Assembly (NCBI GenBank): GCA_021812735.1
Contig: JAKAMV010000386.1
Coordinates: forward strand, 1 to 8,572
DNA from: Chloroflexota bacterium
GTDB taxonomy: Bacteria > Chloroflexota > Limnocylindria > Limnocylindrales > CSP1-4
Length of the DNA: 8,572 nt
Direction of reading: 5' to 3'
Below the pieces are notes generated by a model, which worked only from the letters and a program-made list of their open reading frames with translations, searched no databases and had not been told where the DNA came from. Shown here in pieces: positions 1 through 5,682 of the stretch. Made by a program: the position numbers and the translations under genes. Each line of letters begins with the position of its first letter. Positions within the stretch are counted from its first letter, which is position 1.

Positions 1-9
1 GCAGCCACT

Positions 10-51
10 CCCGCCGCCCCGCCCCGCGGCACGCCCGCCGCCCCGCCCCGC
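10..51. repeat. Tandem 18-bp C-rich direct repeat upstream of gene 1
   Basis: The 18-mer CCCGCCGCCCCGCCCCGC occurs exactly at 10-27 and again at 34-51, a period of 24 bp. It sits directly upstream of the first gene and overlaps where its -35 region would lie. It may be simple slippage in a C-rich spacer; no function can be assigned. Confidence 0.7.
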
Positions 52-63
52 TATCATGCGGGC
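52..63 (+). promoter_or_regulatory. Candidate -10 element for a leaderless transcript
   Basis: TATCAT at 52-57 fits the TANNNT -10 consensus and is one of the few AT-rich hexamers near the gene. Counting its last base as -7 puts +1 at base 64, the first base of the GTG start codon. There is no Shine-Dalgarno sequence upstream of that GTG. The spacing TANNNT-N6-GTG is the typical layout of leaderless genes in GC-rich bacteria. No recognisable -35 hexamer is present. This is inference from spacing and could be chance. Confidence 0.42.
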
Positions 64-1857
64 GTGCTCCCACCGGAACCAGCGTCCGACCGGCCAGGAC
101 GCCGGTCCCGTCTGCTCGTCGTGCTCCTCGTCGCGGCCGCCATCCTGGCCCTCGCCGCGCTGCTTGCGTACCCGTTCCGCACCGAGATCCCGTTCTGGCC
201 CGGCCCCAATCGCCCCACGCCGGTGCCGACCGAGCCGCCCCTGACCCCAGCGCCCATCGCCACCGGCCAGGCGGTCGTGCCCGGTCCGGGCGCCACACCC
301 GAAGAAGCCGCGGACACCATGCCGCTCCACCGGCCCACCTTCCCCTACACCGGATCGCAGCCGTGGCAGATCGCCGTCGCGCCAGACGCCACCCGTGTCC
401 TCGAAGGCTACGCCTCGCGCCCCTCGTACCTGCCGGGCGAGACCCTCCGCCTCGCCGTCTCCACCACCGCCCCCTTCTACGACGTGCAGATCTTCCGTGC
501 CTCCGGCAGCGCGCCGGTCGCCGGGCCGTTCGTGCAGGTCGCCAGCATCGCCGGCCAGCCGGGGCGGTTGCAGCCACCCCCCACGGTCGATCCGGTGACG
601 AAGCTGGTGGCCGCGCGCTGGCGGTACGACGTCGTGTTCGCCATCCCCACGTCGTGGCGCTCGGGGATCTACCTCGTCCGGCTCTCCAGCAGCCAGGGCG
701 TCCAGTCGTACGTCCCGTTCGTCGTCCGCAGCCGGACCGCTCACCGGATCCTCGTCGTCTCGAGCGCCATGAACTGGGAGGCGTACAACCGCTGGGGTGG
801 GTCGAGCGTCTACACGAGCCAGGTGGGCGATCCGTTCCCCGGCGTGCACCGCGCGCTCGGGGTCTCGTTCGACCGGCCCTACGCGAGCGACGGGGGCGCC
901 GGGCAGCTCTTCTTCTTGGAGTTGCCCTTCGTCTCGTGGATTCTGCGCCAGCACCTCGACGTAGCCTTCACGACCGACTACGACCTCTCGCTCGATCCCG
1001 ACCGGCAGCCGTTGCCCCGCGTGGTCGTCTTCAATGGCCACGACGAGTACTGGGGCGTGCGGCTCTACCAATGGCTGGATCGGCACGTGAACCAGCTCGG
1101 TGACGTGGGACTGGCGATGCTCGCGGCCGACACGGGCTACTGGCCGGTGCAGTTCACGCACGAGACGGCCGACGGCCCGCGCGACATGCTCGTCTTCAAG
1201 AACGGACCGGTGCCGGCGTCGCTGCTGCCGCCGGGGGAGACGCCCGAGCCGACGGCGAGTGGCGCGCCTGAGGAAACGGCGTCGCCTGCAGGCGAGATCG
1301 AGGAGCGCAGCTCGCGGATCCTCTGGACGATCCCCGCGCACGGCCCGTATGTCGGCAGTCTGCCGGATCAGCCGATCTTCGGTGTGCATTACCAGGGAGT
1401 CACTACTGCGCTCGGCCGCTACTCGCTGGTCGAGCCTGGTCCGGAGGCGCCAGGTGGATCGGCCAGCGGCGCGCCTGCCAGCTCGGCCTCCGGCGCGGCA
1501 TCCAGCACCTTCGCGCGGCTCCTCGCGGGCACCGGGCTCGGCCCTGGCGATTCGCTCGGCTTCATCGCGGGCGGCGAGGTCGACGGCGTCAACGCCTCGT
1601 CCACCTGGTGGGGCCCGCTCGGTGGCCGCCACGACCATCTCTTCGCCGTTGCCGCGCTCATCCCCGGTCGGACCCCGCAGCTGCGCTGGACGGCTGAAGC
1701 GGTCTGGCGCGAGTTGCCGAGCGGCGGGCGGGTCTTCAGCTCAGGCACGTTCTATTGGGGCTGGGCGCTCGACCCGGCATGGGGGAGGGCACACGAGGTC
1801 CCGCCGGGGTTCGGTCAGCTGACGCGGAACATCGTGGCGTTTCTCGGCGGGGGATGA
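64..1857 (+). CDS. Membrane-anchored protein with N,N-dimethylformamidase large-subunit-type domain
   Basis: The product is 597 aa. Residues 1-15 are basic and polar (ending RRSR), residues about 16-37 form one hydrophobic helix, and a Pro/Thr-rich linker follows, so it is probably anchored in the membrane with the body outside. A beta-rich region (about 95-225) leads into the domain seen in the C-terminal part of the dimethylformamidase large subunit, with hallmarks MNWEAYNRWGG (236-246) and NGHDEYWG (324-331). In the characterised Paracoccus enzyme a mononuclear iron is held by two Tyr and one Glu; Tyr241, Tyr273 and Glu328 are the plausible counterparts by motif and order, which is my inference. 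Two low-complexity Ser/Ala/Pro/Glu inserts (about 385-415 and 457-482) interrupt the C-terminal half. Most relatives are uncharacterised, so amide hydrolysis is possible but not shown. The GTG at 64 is chosen because it includes the anchor and has a -10-like hexamer at the right distance; an ATG at 56 is out of frame. Confidence 0.85.
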   Translation: MLPPEPASDRPGRRSRLLVVLLVAAAILALAALLAYPFRTEIPFWPGPNRPTPVPTEPPLTPAPIATGQAVVPGPGATPEEAADTMPLHRPTFPYTGSQPWQIAVAPDATRVLEGYASRPSYLPGETLRLAVSTTAPFYDVQIFRASGSAPVAGPFVQVASIAGQPGRLQPPPTVDPVTKLVAARWRYDVVFAIPTSWRSGIYLVRLSSSQGVQSYVPFVVRSRTAHRILVVSSAMNWEAYNRWGGSSVYTSQVGDPFPGVHRALGVSFDRPYASDGGAGQLFFLELPFVSWILRQHLDVAFTTDYDLSLDPDRQPLPRVVVFNGHDEYWGVRLYQWLDRHVNQLGDVGLAMLAADTGYWPVQFTHETADGPRDMLVFKNGPVPASLLPPGETPEPTASGAPEETASPAGEIEERSSRILWTIPAHGPYVGSLPDQPIFGVHYQGVTTALGRYSLVEPGPEAPGGSASGAPASSASGAASSTFARLLAGTGLGPGDSLGFIAGGEVDGVNASSTWWGPLGGRHDHLFAVAALIPGRTPQLRWTAEAVWRELPSGGRVFSSGTFYWGWALDPAWGRAHEVPPGFGQLTRNIVAFLGGG

Positions 1858-1882
1858 CGGGGGCGCGTGCCCGCCGCCGCGC
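1858..1882. other. Short convergent intergenic gap
   Basis: Only 25 bp separate the stop codons of the convergent genes. A GGGC-gcgt-GCCC hairpin (1861-1872) could form in either transcript. Its stem is 4 bp and has no T-tract on either side, so it is at best a weak bidirectional termination or pause site. Confidence 0.25.
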
Positions 1883-3157
1883 TCACAGCCCCGCGACCGT
1901 CACCAGCACCAGCACCACCGACATCGCGGCCAAGGCGATCGTGACGCCCCAGCCGAGCGTCAAGTTGATCCTGCCGCTCGCCAGCCGCCCCAGCATCCGC
2001 CGGTCCGACGCCAGCAGCATCACGAAGACCAGCACGAACGGTAGCAGGAGCCCGTCGAGCACCTGCGAGAGGAACATCACCTGGATCAGCGGCAGCCCCG
2101 GGATCAACACGAAGAGCGCCGCGAACCCGACGAAGAACGCCAGCAACGCGTAGAACGCAGGCGCCTCGCGCCAGCTCCAGTCGACCCCCGCCTCCCAGCC
2201 GAACGCCTCGCACGCCGTGTAGGCGCTCGTCAGCGGGACCGTCCCGAGCCCCAGGAGCGAGGCCGCGAGCAGGCCGAGCGCGAAGAGCGTCTCCGCGCCC
2301 TTGCCCGCCAGCGGGCCCAACGCTCGCGCCGCGTCGGCCGCGTCGCTGATCACGATGCCGTGCGTCCAGAGCGTCGCCGCGCACGCCACCACGATGAAGC
2401 CGGCGACGGCGTTCGTGATCGTCGCCCCGAGCCCCACGTCGATCCGCGAGTACGGCAGATCCTCCGGTCCAAGGCGCTTGTCGACGACATATGCCTGGAT
2501 GAACGCCTGGCCCCAGGGCGTGATCGTGGTGCCCACGACGCCCACCACCGCCAGCCAATAGGTGGCGGTCAGGTTCCCGTGCGGGATGACCAGGGAAGTG
2601 GCCGCCTGGGCCCAGTCAGGCCGCGCCAGGAACGCCGAGATCACGTACGCCAGCGACGTCGCGATCCCGACGGCGACGAAGATGAGCTGGACGCGGCTGA
2701 AACTCCCCCGCGAGATCAGCAGGATGACCGCGACGGCCGAGAGTGCCGCGCTCACCGGGATCGGCACACCGAAGAGCGCGAGGGCCGCACCAATCCCCGC
2801 GAACTCGGCCACCGTATCGCCGAGGTTCGCGATGAGCATCGTGGCCACGGCGAAGACCGTCCAGCGCACCCCGAACCGGTCGCGGATCAGCCCCGAGAGC
2901 CCCTGGCCCGTGGCCAGCCCGAGGCGTGCCCCGATCTCCTGGGTGACGAACAGCACGAGCTGACTCGCCAGCACGACCCAGAGCAGCTGGTAGCCGAACT
3001 GGGCGCCGGCCAGCGAGTAGGTGGTGATCCCTCCCGCGTCGTTGTCGGCGAAGCCGCTGATCAGCCCCGGGCCAAGGACGGCGAGGATCGCGAGGCGCCG
3101 GAAGCGCATCCAGCGCCCGCCGCGGAGCGAGGAGAGCGCGGCACGGACCCAGCTCAC
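1883..3157 (-). CDS. NRAMP (SLC11)-family divalent cation carrier with non-canonical metal site
   Basis: The product is 424 aa with about 11 membrane helices, the usual core size of bacterial NRAMP carriers. Family landmarks are the helix 1 entry GPGLISG (29-35), the helix 3 segment LATGQGLSGLIRDRFG (81-96), the helix 6 segment GVVGTTITPWGQ (206-217) and the helix 10 segment LSQVLDGLLLPF (363-374). In Mn/Fe carriers helix 1 carries Asp-Pro-Gly-Asn and helix 6 Met-Pro-His. Here helix 1 reads D38-N-D-A-G-G and helix 6 reads T213-P-W, so the coordinating Met and the His are lost while one Asp and the helix 10 Gln365 remain. That argues for a hard cation such as Mg2+, as in the NRAMP-related magnesium carriers, rather than Mn2+ or Fe2+; this is inference. 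The GTG start lies one base after the stop of the upstream sensor gene, with no clear ribosome site, so translation is probably coupled. Met17 is a weaker alternative start. Confidence 0.92.
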   Translation of the reverse strand: MSWVRAALSSLRGGRWMRFRRLAILAVLGPGLISGFADNDAGGITTYSLAGAQFGYQLLWVVLASQLVLFVTQEIGARLGLATGQGLSGLIRDRFGVRWTVFAVATMLIANLGDTVAEFAGIGAALALFGVPIPVSAALSAVAVILLISRGSFSRVQLIFVAVGIATSLAYVISAFLARPDWAQAATSLVIPHGNLTATYWLAVVGVVGTTITPWGQAFIQAYVVDKRLGPEDLPYSRIDVGLGATITNAVAGFIVVACAATLWTHGIVISDAADAARALGPLAGKGAETLFALGLLAASLLGLGTVPLTSAYTACEAFGWEAGVDWSWREAPAFYALLAFFVGFAALFVLIPGLPLIQVMFLSQVLDGLLLPFVLVFVMLLASDRRMLGRLASGRINLTLGWGVTIALAAMSVVLVLVTVAGL

Positions 3158-3158
3158 C

Positions 3159-4424
3159 TCACGAGACCCGGCCGAAGACGCGCGGCAGCCGGCGCTTCCA
3201 GGCCGTGGGCAGGACCGTGTCGATGGCGTCGTCGACCGTCACGATCCCGAGGAGGACGCCCTTGTCGTCGACGACCGGCACGGCGAGCAGGTTGTAGCGG
3301 GCGACGACCTGCGCGACCTCGTCCTGCGGCGTGAGCGCACTGACCGCGACGGGTTCCTTGTGCATGAACTCACGGACGAGGGTATCCGGCTTGGCGACGA
3401 TCAGGTCGCGCAGCGAGAGGACGCCGACGAGTCGGCCTTGCGCATCGACGACATACACGTAGTAGATGGTCTCGGCGTCGGGCTCGAGCTCGCGCAGCCG
3501 CTCGATCGTCTGGGCTGCGGTCAAGTCTTCGGGGATCGCCACGTACGCGGTCGTCATGATGCCGCCGGCGGTGTCCTCCGGGTAGCCGAGCAGCTCGCGC
3601 ACCTCGTCGGCCTCGTCGCGTTCCATCAGCGGCAGAATCTCTGCCTTCGACGCCTCGGACAGGTCGGCAATCAGGTCGGCCGCGTCGTCCGGGCTCATCT
3701 CCTCGAGGATGTCCGCGGCGCGGGCTGGCTCCAGGTCCTCCAGCACGTCGACCTGGGTCTCGGGCTCCATCTCCTCCATCGCGTCGGCCACCGCCTCGTC
3801 GTCGAGGGAGGCGAGGACGCCCGCCCGGTCGCGCGGGGTGAGCTGGTCGATGATCGAGGCGAGGTCGGCCGGGTGCAGTTCACGCAGGCGCTGGTGGGGG
3901 ACGCGCAGGCGGATCGATGCGATCGAGGTCTCGAGCGGATCGACGTCGTCCCAGTCGATGTAGCGCTCGGGGATGTTCAGGTGGAGGTTGCGCGCGATCG
4001 TCCGCCAGGGTCCCTCGATGCCGAGGCGACGAAGCAGGCCCGCCGCCCCCACGTCGACGGCCACCAGGTGCAACTTGCCGTCGATCTCGTCGAGCCGCAG
4101 GTCGTTGACACGCACGACCCGCCGCCCGTCGATGTCGACGATCTGCTTGTCCTGGAGGTCCTGGTAGAGGAGGAGCTCGTTGGGACGCTGGCGGAACTTG
4201 CCGATGTCGATGGTCGCGGTCGACAGGCGCGCGCCAGTCTCGTCGAAGGTCGCGACGTCCGACCAAGGCACGAAGATCTTGCGTCGTCCGGTCGAGACGA
4301 CCAGGCCGGTGACCGGCGGGTACCGGTCGCCGATGGCCACGATGAGGTCAGCGACCTTGCCGATCGGCTCGCCTTGGCGATCGCGCACAGGCCGGCCGAT
4401 CACCTGGCTCAGGTAGAGCTGCAT
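3159..4424 (-). CDS. Stand-alone MgtE-type cytosolic sensor: PRC barrel, MgtE_N and paired CBS domains, no channel
   Basis: The 421-aa product is soluble, with no hydrophobic helix. Residues 1-60 look like a PRC-barrel (LSQVIGRPV near 5-13, KIFVPWSDV at 49-57), and residues about 82-130 resemble a second barrel. Residues about 178-280 are the acidic helical-repeat MgtE_N domain (LRELHPADLASIIDQL and similar repeats). The joint YPEDTAGGIMT (281-291) is the MgtE signature leading into CBS1 (about 289-345) and CBS2 (about 352-405). In MgtE these parts bind Mg2+ and close the pore through a plug helix. Here the chain stops after a short basic tail (408-421) where the plug helix and membrane domain would follow. 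The next gene, one base away, is an NRAMP-like carrier, so this protein most likely gates or regulates it according to cytosolic Mg2+ or nucleotide (inference). The ATG is supported by AGAGGTGG (4428-4435), ending 3 nt before it. Confidence 0.9.
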   Translation of the reverse strand: MQLYLSQVIGRPVRDRQGEPIGKVADLIVAIGDRYPPVTGLVVSTGRRKIFVPWSDVATFDETGARLSTATIDIGKFRQRPNELLLYQDLQDKQIVDIDGRRVVRVNDLRLDEIDGKLHLVAVDVGAAGLLRRLGIEGPWRTIARNLHLNIPERYIDWDDVDPLETSIASIRLRVPHQRLRELHPADLASIIDQLTPRDRAGVLASLDDEAVADAMEEMEPETQVDVLEDLEPARAADILEEMSPDDAADLIADLSEASKAEILPLMERDEADEVRELLGYPEDTAGGIMTTAYVAIPEDLTAAQTIERLRELEPDAETIYYVYVVDAQGRLVGVLSLRDLIVAKPDTLVREFMHKEPVAVSALTPQDEVAQVVARYNLLAVPVVDDKGVLLGIVTVDDAIDTVLPTAWKRRLPRVFGRVS

Positions 4425-4649
4425 CTGCCACCTCTGTGGGGCGCTGGCCCGACGCCCCCGGGGTGGCGCGCGACGCTGCTAGGCGCTAGCGGCCGCGCGG
4501 GGTTCCCGAGGTGGAGCGGACCGGCGCGATGGCCACGGCGCCCGAAGCGCCGCGGCGACTGGGTCCAGGTTCCACGGGGAGTTGGGAGCCTCCGATGCTT
4601 GTTCCGCGACGGCGCACACGCTGACGCAGTGCGTTGGGCGCGCACCGTC
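4425..4649 (-). promoter_or_regulatory. Predicted structured 5' leader of the sensor/carrier operon
   Basis: If transcription starts near 4649 from the promoter at 4656-4685, the operon has a leader of about 225 nt. In minus-strand RNA, bases 4650-4638 pair with 4607-4619 as 13 consecutive pairs, three of them G-U. The apical part can form a further ACGC/GCGT mini-stem (4634-4631 with 4627-4624). A second hairpin, GGCGC-UUCGG-GCGCC, lies near 4541-4555. The end carries the ribosome site AGAGGTGG. I looked for the M-box (magnesium) and yybP-ykoY (manganese) landmarks and did not find them, so no known riboswitch class is claimed. Confidence 0.4.
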
Positions 4650-4650
4650 G
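4607..4650 (-). ncRNA. 13-bp hairpin at the 5' end of the predicted leader
   Basis: Minus-strand RNA 4650-4638 (CGACGGUGCGCGC) pairs with 4619-4607 (GUGUGCGCCGUCG). The pairs at 4644/4613, 4641/4616 and 4639/4618 are G-U wobbles. On the plus strand these become A-C mismatches, so the stem is good only as minus-strand RNA, the sense strand of the operon. It begins within a base of the predicted transcription start. It may stabilise the mRNA or be part of a regulatory leader. Confidence 0.4.
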
Positions 4651-4655
4651 GGGTG

Positions 4656-4685
4656 ACGATAGCCCGGGCGTGGTCCGGGTGTCAA
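4656..4685 (-). promoter_or_regulatory. Sigma-70-type promoter TTGACA-N18-TATCGT for the sensor/carrier operon
   Basis: Read on the minus strand, bases 4685-4680 are TTGACA, a perfect -35 consensus. After an 18-bp spacer, bases 4661-4656 are TATCGT, a good -10. Such a pair is rare by chance in sequence this GC-rich, and it faces the sensor gene. The predicted +1 is about 4649. Confidence 0.6.
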
Positions 4686-4750
4686 TCGGCTGTCGCGGGC
4701 GTGTGGCTGTTCGCCGGGCGCGAGACTGCGGCCGTCCGGCCCTCGCCCTC
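4686..4750. other. Spacer between operon promoter and repeat arrays
   Basis: This short stretch upstream of the minus-strand promoter holds no recognised gene, operator or repeat. Confidence 0.5.
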
Positions 4751-4838
4751 TTCCCGCTCTCTTCCCGCTTTCTTCCCGCTGTCTTTCCGCTTTCTTCCCG
4801 CTGTCTTTCCGCTGTCTTTCCGCTTTCTTCCCGCTGTC
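4751..4838 (-). repeat. Eight tandem copies of an 11-bp unit
   Basis: On the plus strand there are eight head-to-tail units of TTYCCGCTNTC with no indels; variation is confined to position 3 (C/T) and position 9 (C/T/G). On the minus strand the unit is GANAGCGGRAA. The strand given is that of the core that caps the array. With an 11-bp period every reading frame cycles, giving Lys/Arg/Glu/Ser-rich peptides that are artefacts. The period is close to one turn of B-DNA, so each copy would present the same face. The array is purine-rich on the minus strand. Confidence 0.9.
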
Positions 4839-4863
4839 CGCCGACATCGCACGTCATGTGAAC
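4830..4863 (-). repeat. 34-bp direct repeat, copy 1 (cap of the 11-bp array)
   Basis: This is an exact 34-bp match to 4934-4967, offset 104 bp. It consists of the last 9 bp of the 11-bp array and a 25-bp tail. On the minus strand the tail begins GTTCACATGACGTGCGA and runs into the array, so the core precedes the tandem units. Confidence 0.9.
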
Positions 4864-4909
4864 CGGCCACGATCACGACCTCCGGCTGGTGGTCCGAGCC
4901 CTGACACTC

Positions 4910-4942
4910 TTTCCGCTGTCTTCCCGCCGTCCGCCCGCTGTC
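4910..4942 (-). repeat. Three degenerate 11-bp units beside the second cap
   Basis: Units TTTCCGCTGTC (4910-4920), TTCCCGCCGTC (4921-4931) and CGCCCGCTGTC (4932-4942) follow the same 11-bp pattern as the eight-copy array. They end in the same 25-bp cap. This is a shorter second instance of the same array-plus-cap module. Confidence 0.85.
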
Positions 4943-4967
4943 CGCCGACATCGCACGTCATGTGAAC
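4934..4967 (-). repeat. 34-bp direct repeat, copy 2
   Basis: Exact copy of 4830-4863. On the minus strand it begins GTTCACATGACGTGCGA at 4967 and continues into the 11-bp units at 4942-4910. Confidence 0.9.
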
Positions 4968-5116
4968 GGCGAGGCCCTCCCGCGCGGGGCTGGACGCAAG
5001 ACGGGCAGGTCGCGCGCCGACGCGGCGCCGTCCAGACTTCGCGCGATTCGAGGCCGAGCAGTGGCCCGGGTTCCGGCCGACGCCGCTCGCGTCCCAGCCG
5101 AGCGTGCACTCGGCCC
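4968..5116. other. Non-coding stretch between repeat families
   Basis: No convincing gene, RNA or promoter is seen. Open frames on both strands here are the long stop-free runs expected at this GC content, with Arg/Ala-rich translations and no ribosome site. Confidence 0.5.
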
Positions 5117-5138
5117 GGCTCGGGCGCTGGCACGCAGC
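5117..5138 (+). repeat. Partial third copy of the 73-bp repeat
   Basis: Twenty-two bases (GGCTCGGGCGCTGGCACGCAGC) match the inner part of the 73-bp repeat exactly. Just upstream, CGTGCACT at 5103-5110 matches the beginning of the repeat core, but the intervening bases have been lost. It reads as a deleted or decayed copy. Confidence 0.65.
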
Positions 5139-5274
5139 GTGGGTGCGCACCCGAGGCGAGCGTCCACTGACCTGAGCACGACGGACCGCGTGCCTCCGTC
5201 GCGCTCCCTCACGCGGCCGAGGTGGTGGCCCCCCGGGTTTCGTCGTGTGGTGAGGTGAGGCCACGTGGGCCGTA

Positions 5275-5347
5275 GCTCGTGCACTTGACGTGCGAATCCG
5301 CGGCCGCGGCGTGGCTCGGGCGCTGGCACGCAGCCTGGCTCGGGCGC
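5275..5347 (+). repeat. 73-bp direct repeat, copy 1
   Basis: Exact 73-bp match to 5384-5456, offset 109 bp. It begins with GTGCACTTGACGTGCGA at 5279-5295, passes through the palindrome CCGCGGCCGCGG (5298-5309), and ends in about 12-bp tandem units (TGGCTCGGGCGC, TGGCACGCAGCC, TGGCTCGGGCGC). The offset is not a multiple of three, so the two copies fall in different reading frames and are not a coding repeat. Confidence 0.93.
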
Positions 5348-5383
5348 CAGCGGCACCGCGGCCGGATGCGCGGCTGGCGCATG

Positions 5384-5456
5384 GCTCGTGCACTTGACGT
5401 GCGAATCCGCGGCCGCGGCGTGGCTCGGGCGCTGGCACGCAGCCTGGCTCGGGCGC
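5384..5456 (+). repeat. 73-bp direct repeat, copy 2
   Basis: Identical to 5275-5347. Its last bases form a hairpin with what follows: GGCGCTG (5452-5458) pairs with CAGCGCC (5467-5473) across an 8-nt loop. Identity over 73 bp suggests recent duplication or gene conversion. Confidence 0.93.
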
Positions 5457-5580
5457 TGGCGCGGCGCAGCGCCGGACCTTGTCGAGATCGTGCGGGAGAG
5501 TGCCGGTGCTGCTCGGCGAGAAGGGCGCCGCGCCGCTCCACGTGCCCGCTGGCCCGCGACGTCGGCCGAAGCATCGTGCA
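5457..5580. other. Non-coding stretch between repeat families
   Basis: Apart from the hairpin shared with the end of the 73-bp repeat (5452-5473), nothing recognisable is seen here. Confidence 0.45.
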
Positions 5581-5606
5581 TGGCACCACGCGGCGTGGTA
5601 AACGAC
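5581..5606. repeat. 26-bp imperfect direct repeat, copy 1, with a 15-bp palindrome
   Basis: It matches 5631-5656 at 22 of 26 positions, and the last 14 bases (GCGTGGTAAACGAC) are exact. This copy also contains the perfect inverted repeat ACCACGC-G-GCGTGGT (5585-5599). The palindrome is damaged in copy 2. It could be a protein-binding site, but no regulator is identifiable. Confidence 0.7.
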
Positions 5607-5630
5607 CAGGAACTGGGCGAACGGGGCGGT

Positions 5631-5656
5631 TGCCACCAACCTGCGTGGTAAACGAC
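5631..5656. repeat. 26-bp imperfect direct repeat, copy 2
   Basis: Second copy, offset 50 bp from the first, with GCGTGGTAAACGAC at 5643-5656 exact and four mismatches in the first 12 bases. Confidence 0.7.
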
Positions 5657-5682
5657 AACAAGAGCGGGGCCGAGCCGGCGCC

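Noticed and set aside
1815..2558. Minus-strand frame of 247 codons within the carrier gene
   Set aside because: It overlaps the well-supported NRAMP gene on the same strand in another frame, and its Gly/Arg/Ala-rich translation has no membrane helices or motifs.
4425..4649. M-box or yybP-ykoY riboswitch in the operon leader
   Set aside because: A GGAGGCTCCC stretch recalls part of the M-box, but the other conserved segments are missing, and no manganese-riboswitch landmarks are seen.
4486..4857. Small minus-strand frames rich in Lys/Arg/Glu/Ser (ESGKTAERQRE-like)
   Set aside because: They are translations of the 11-bp tandem array, which gives similar basic peptides in all three frames, so coding is not supported. 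They also overlap the operon promoter and leader.
3021..4904. Plus-strand 627-codon frame opposite the sensor gene
   Set aside because: It is the antisense shadow of the MgtE-type sensor, Asp/Val/Arg-rich without domain features, and crosses the promoter and repeats.
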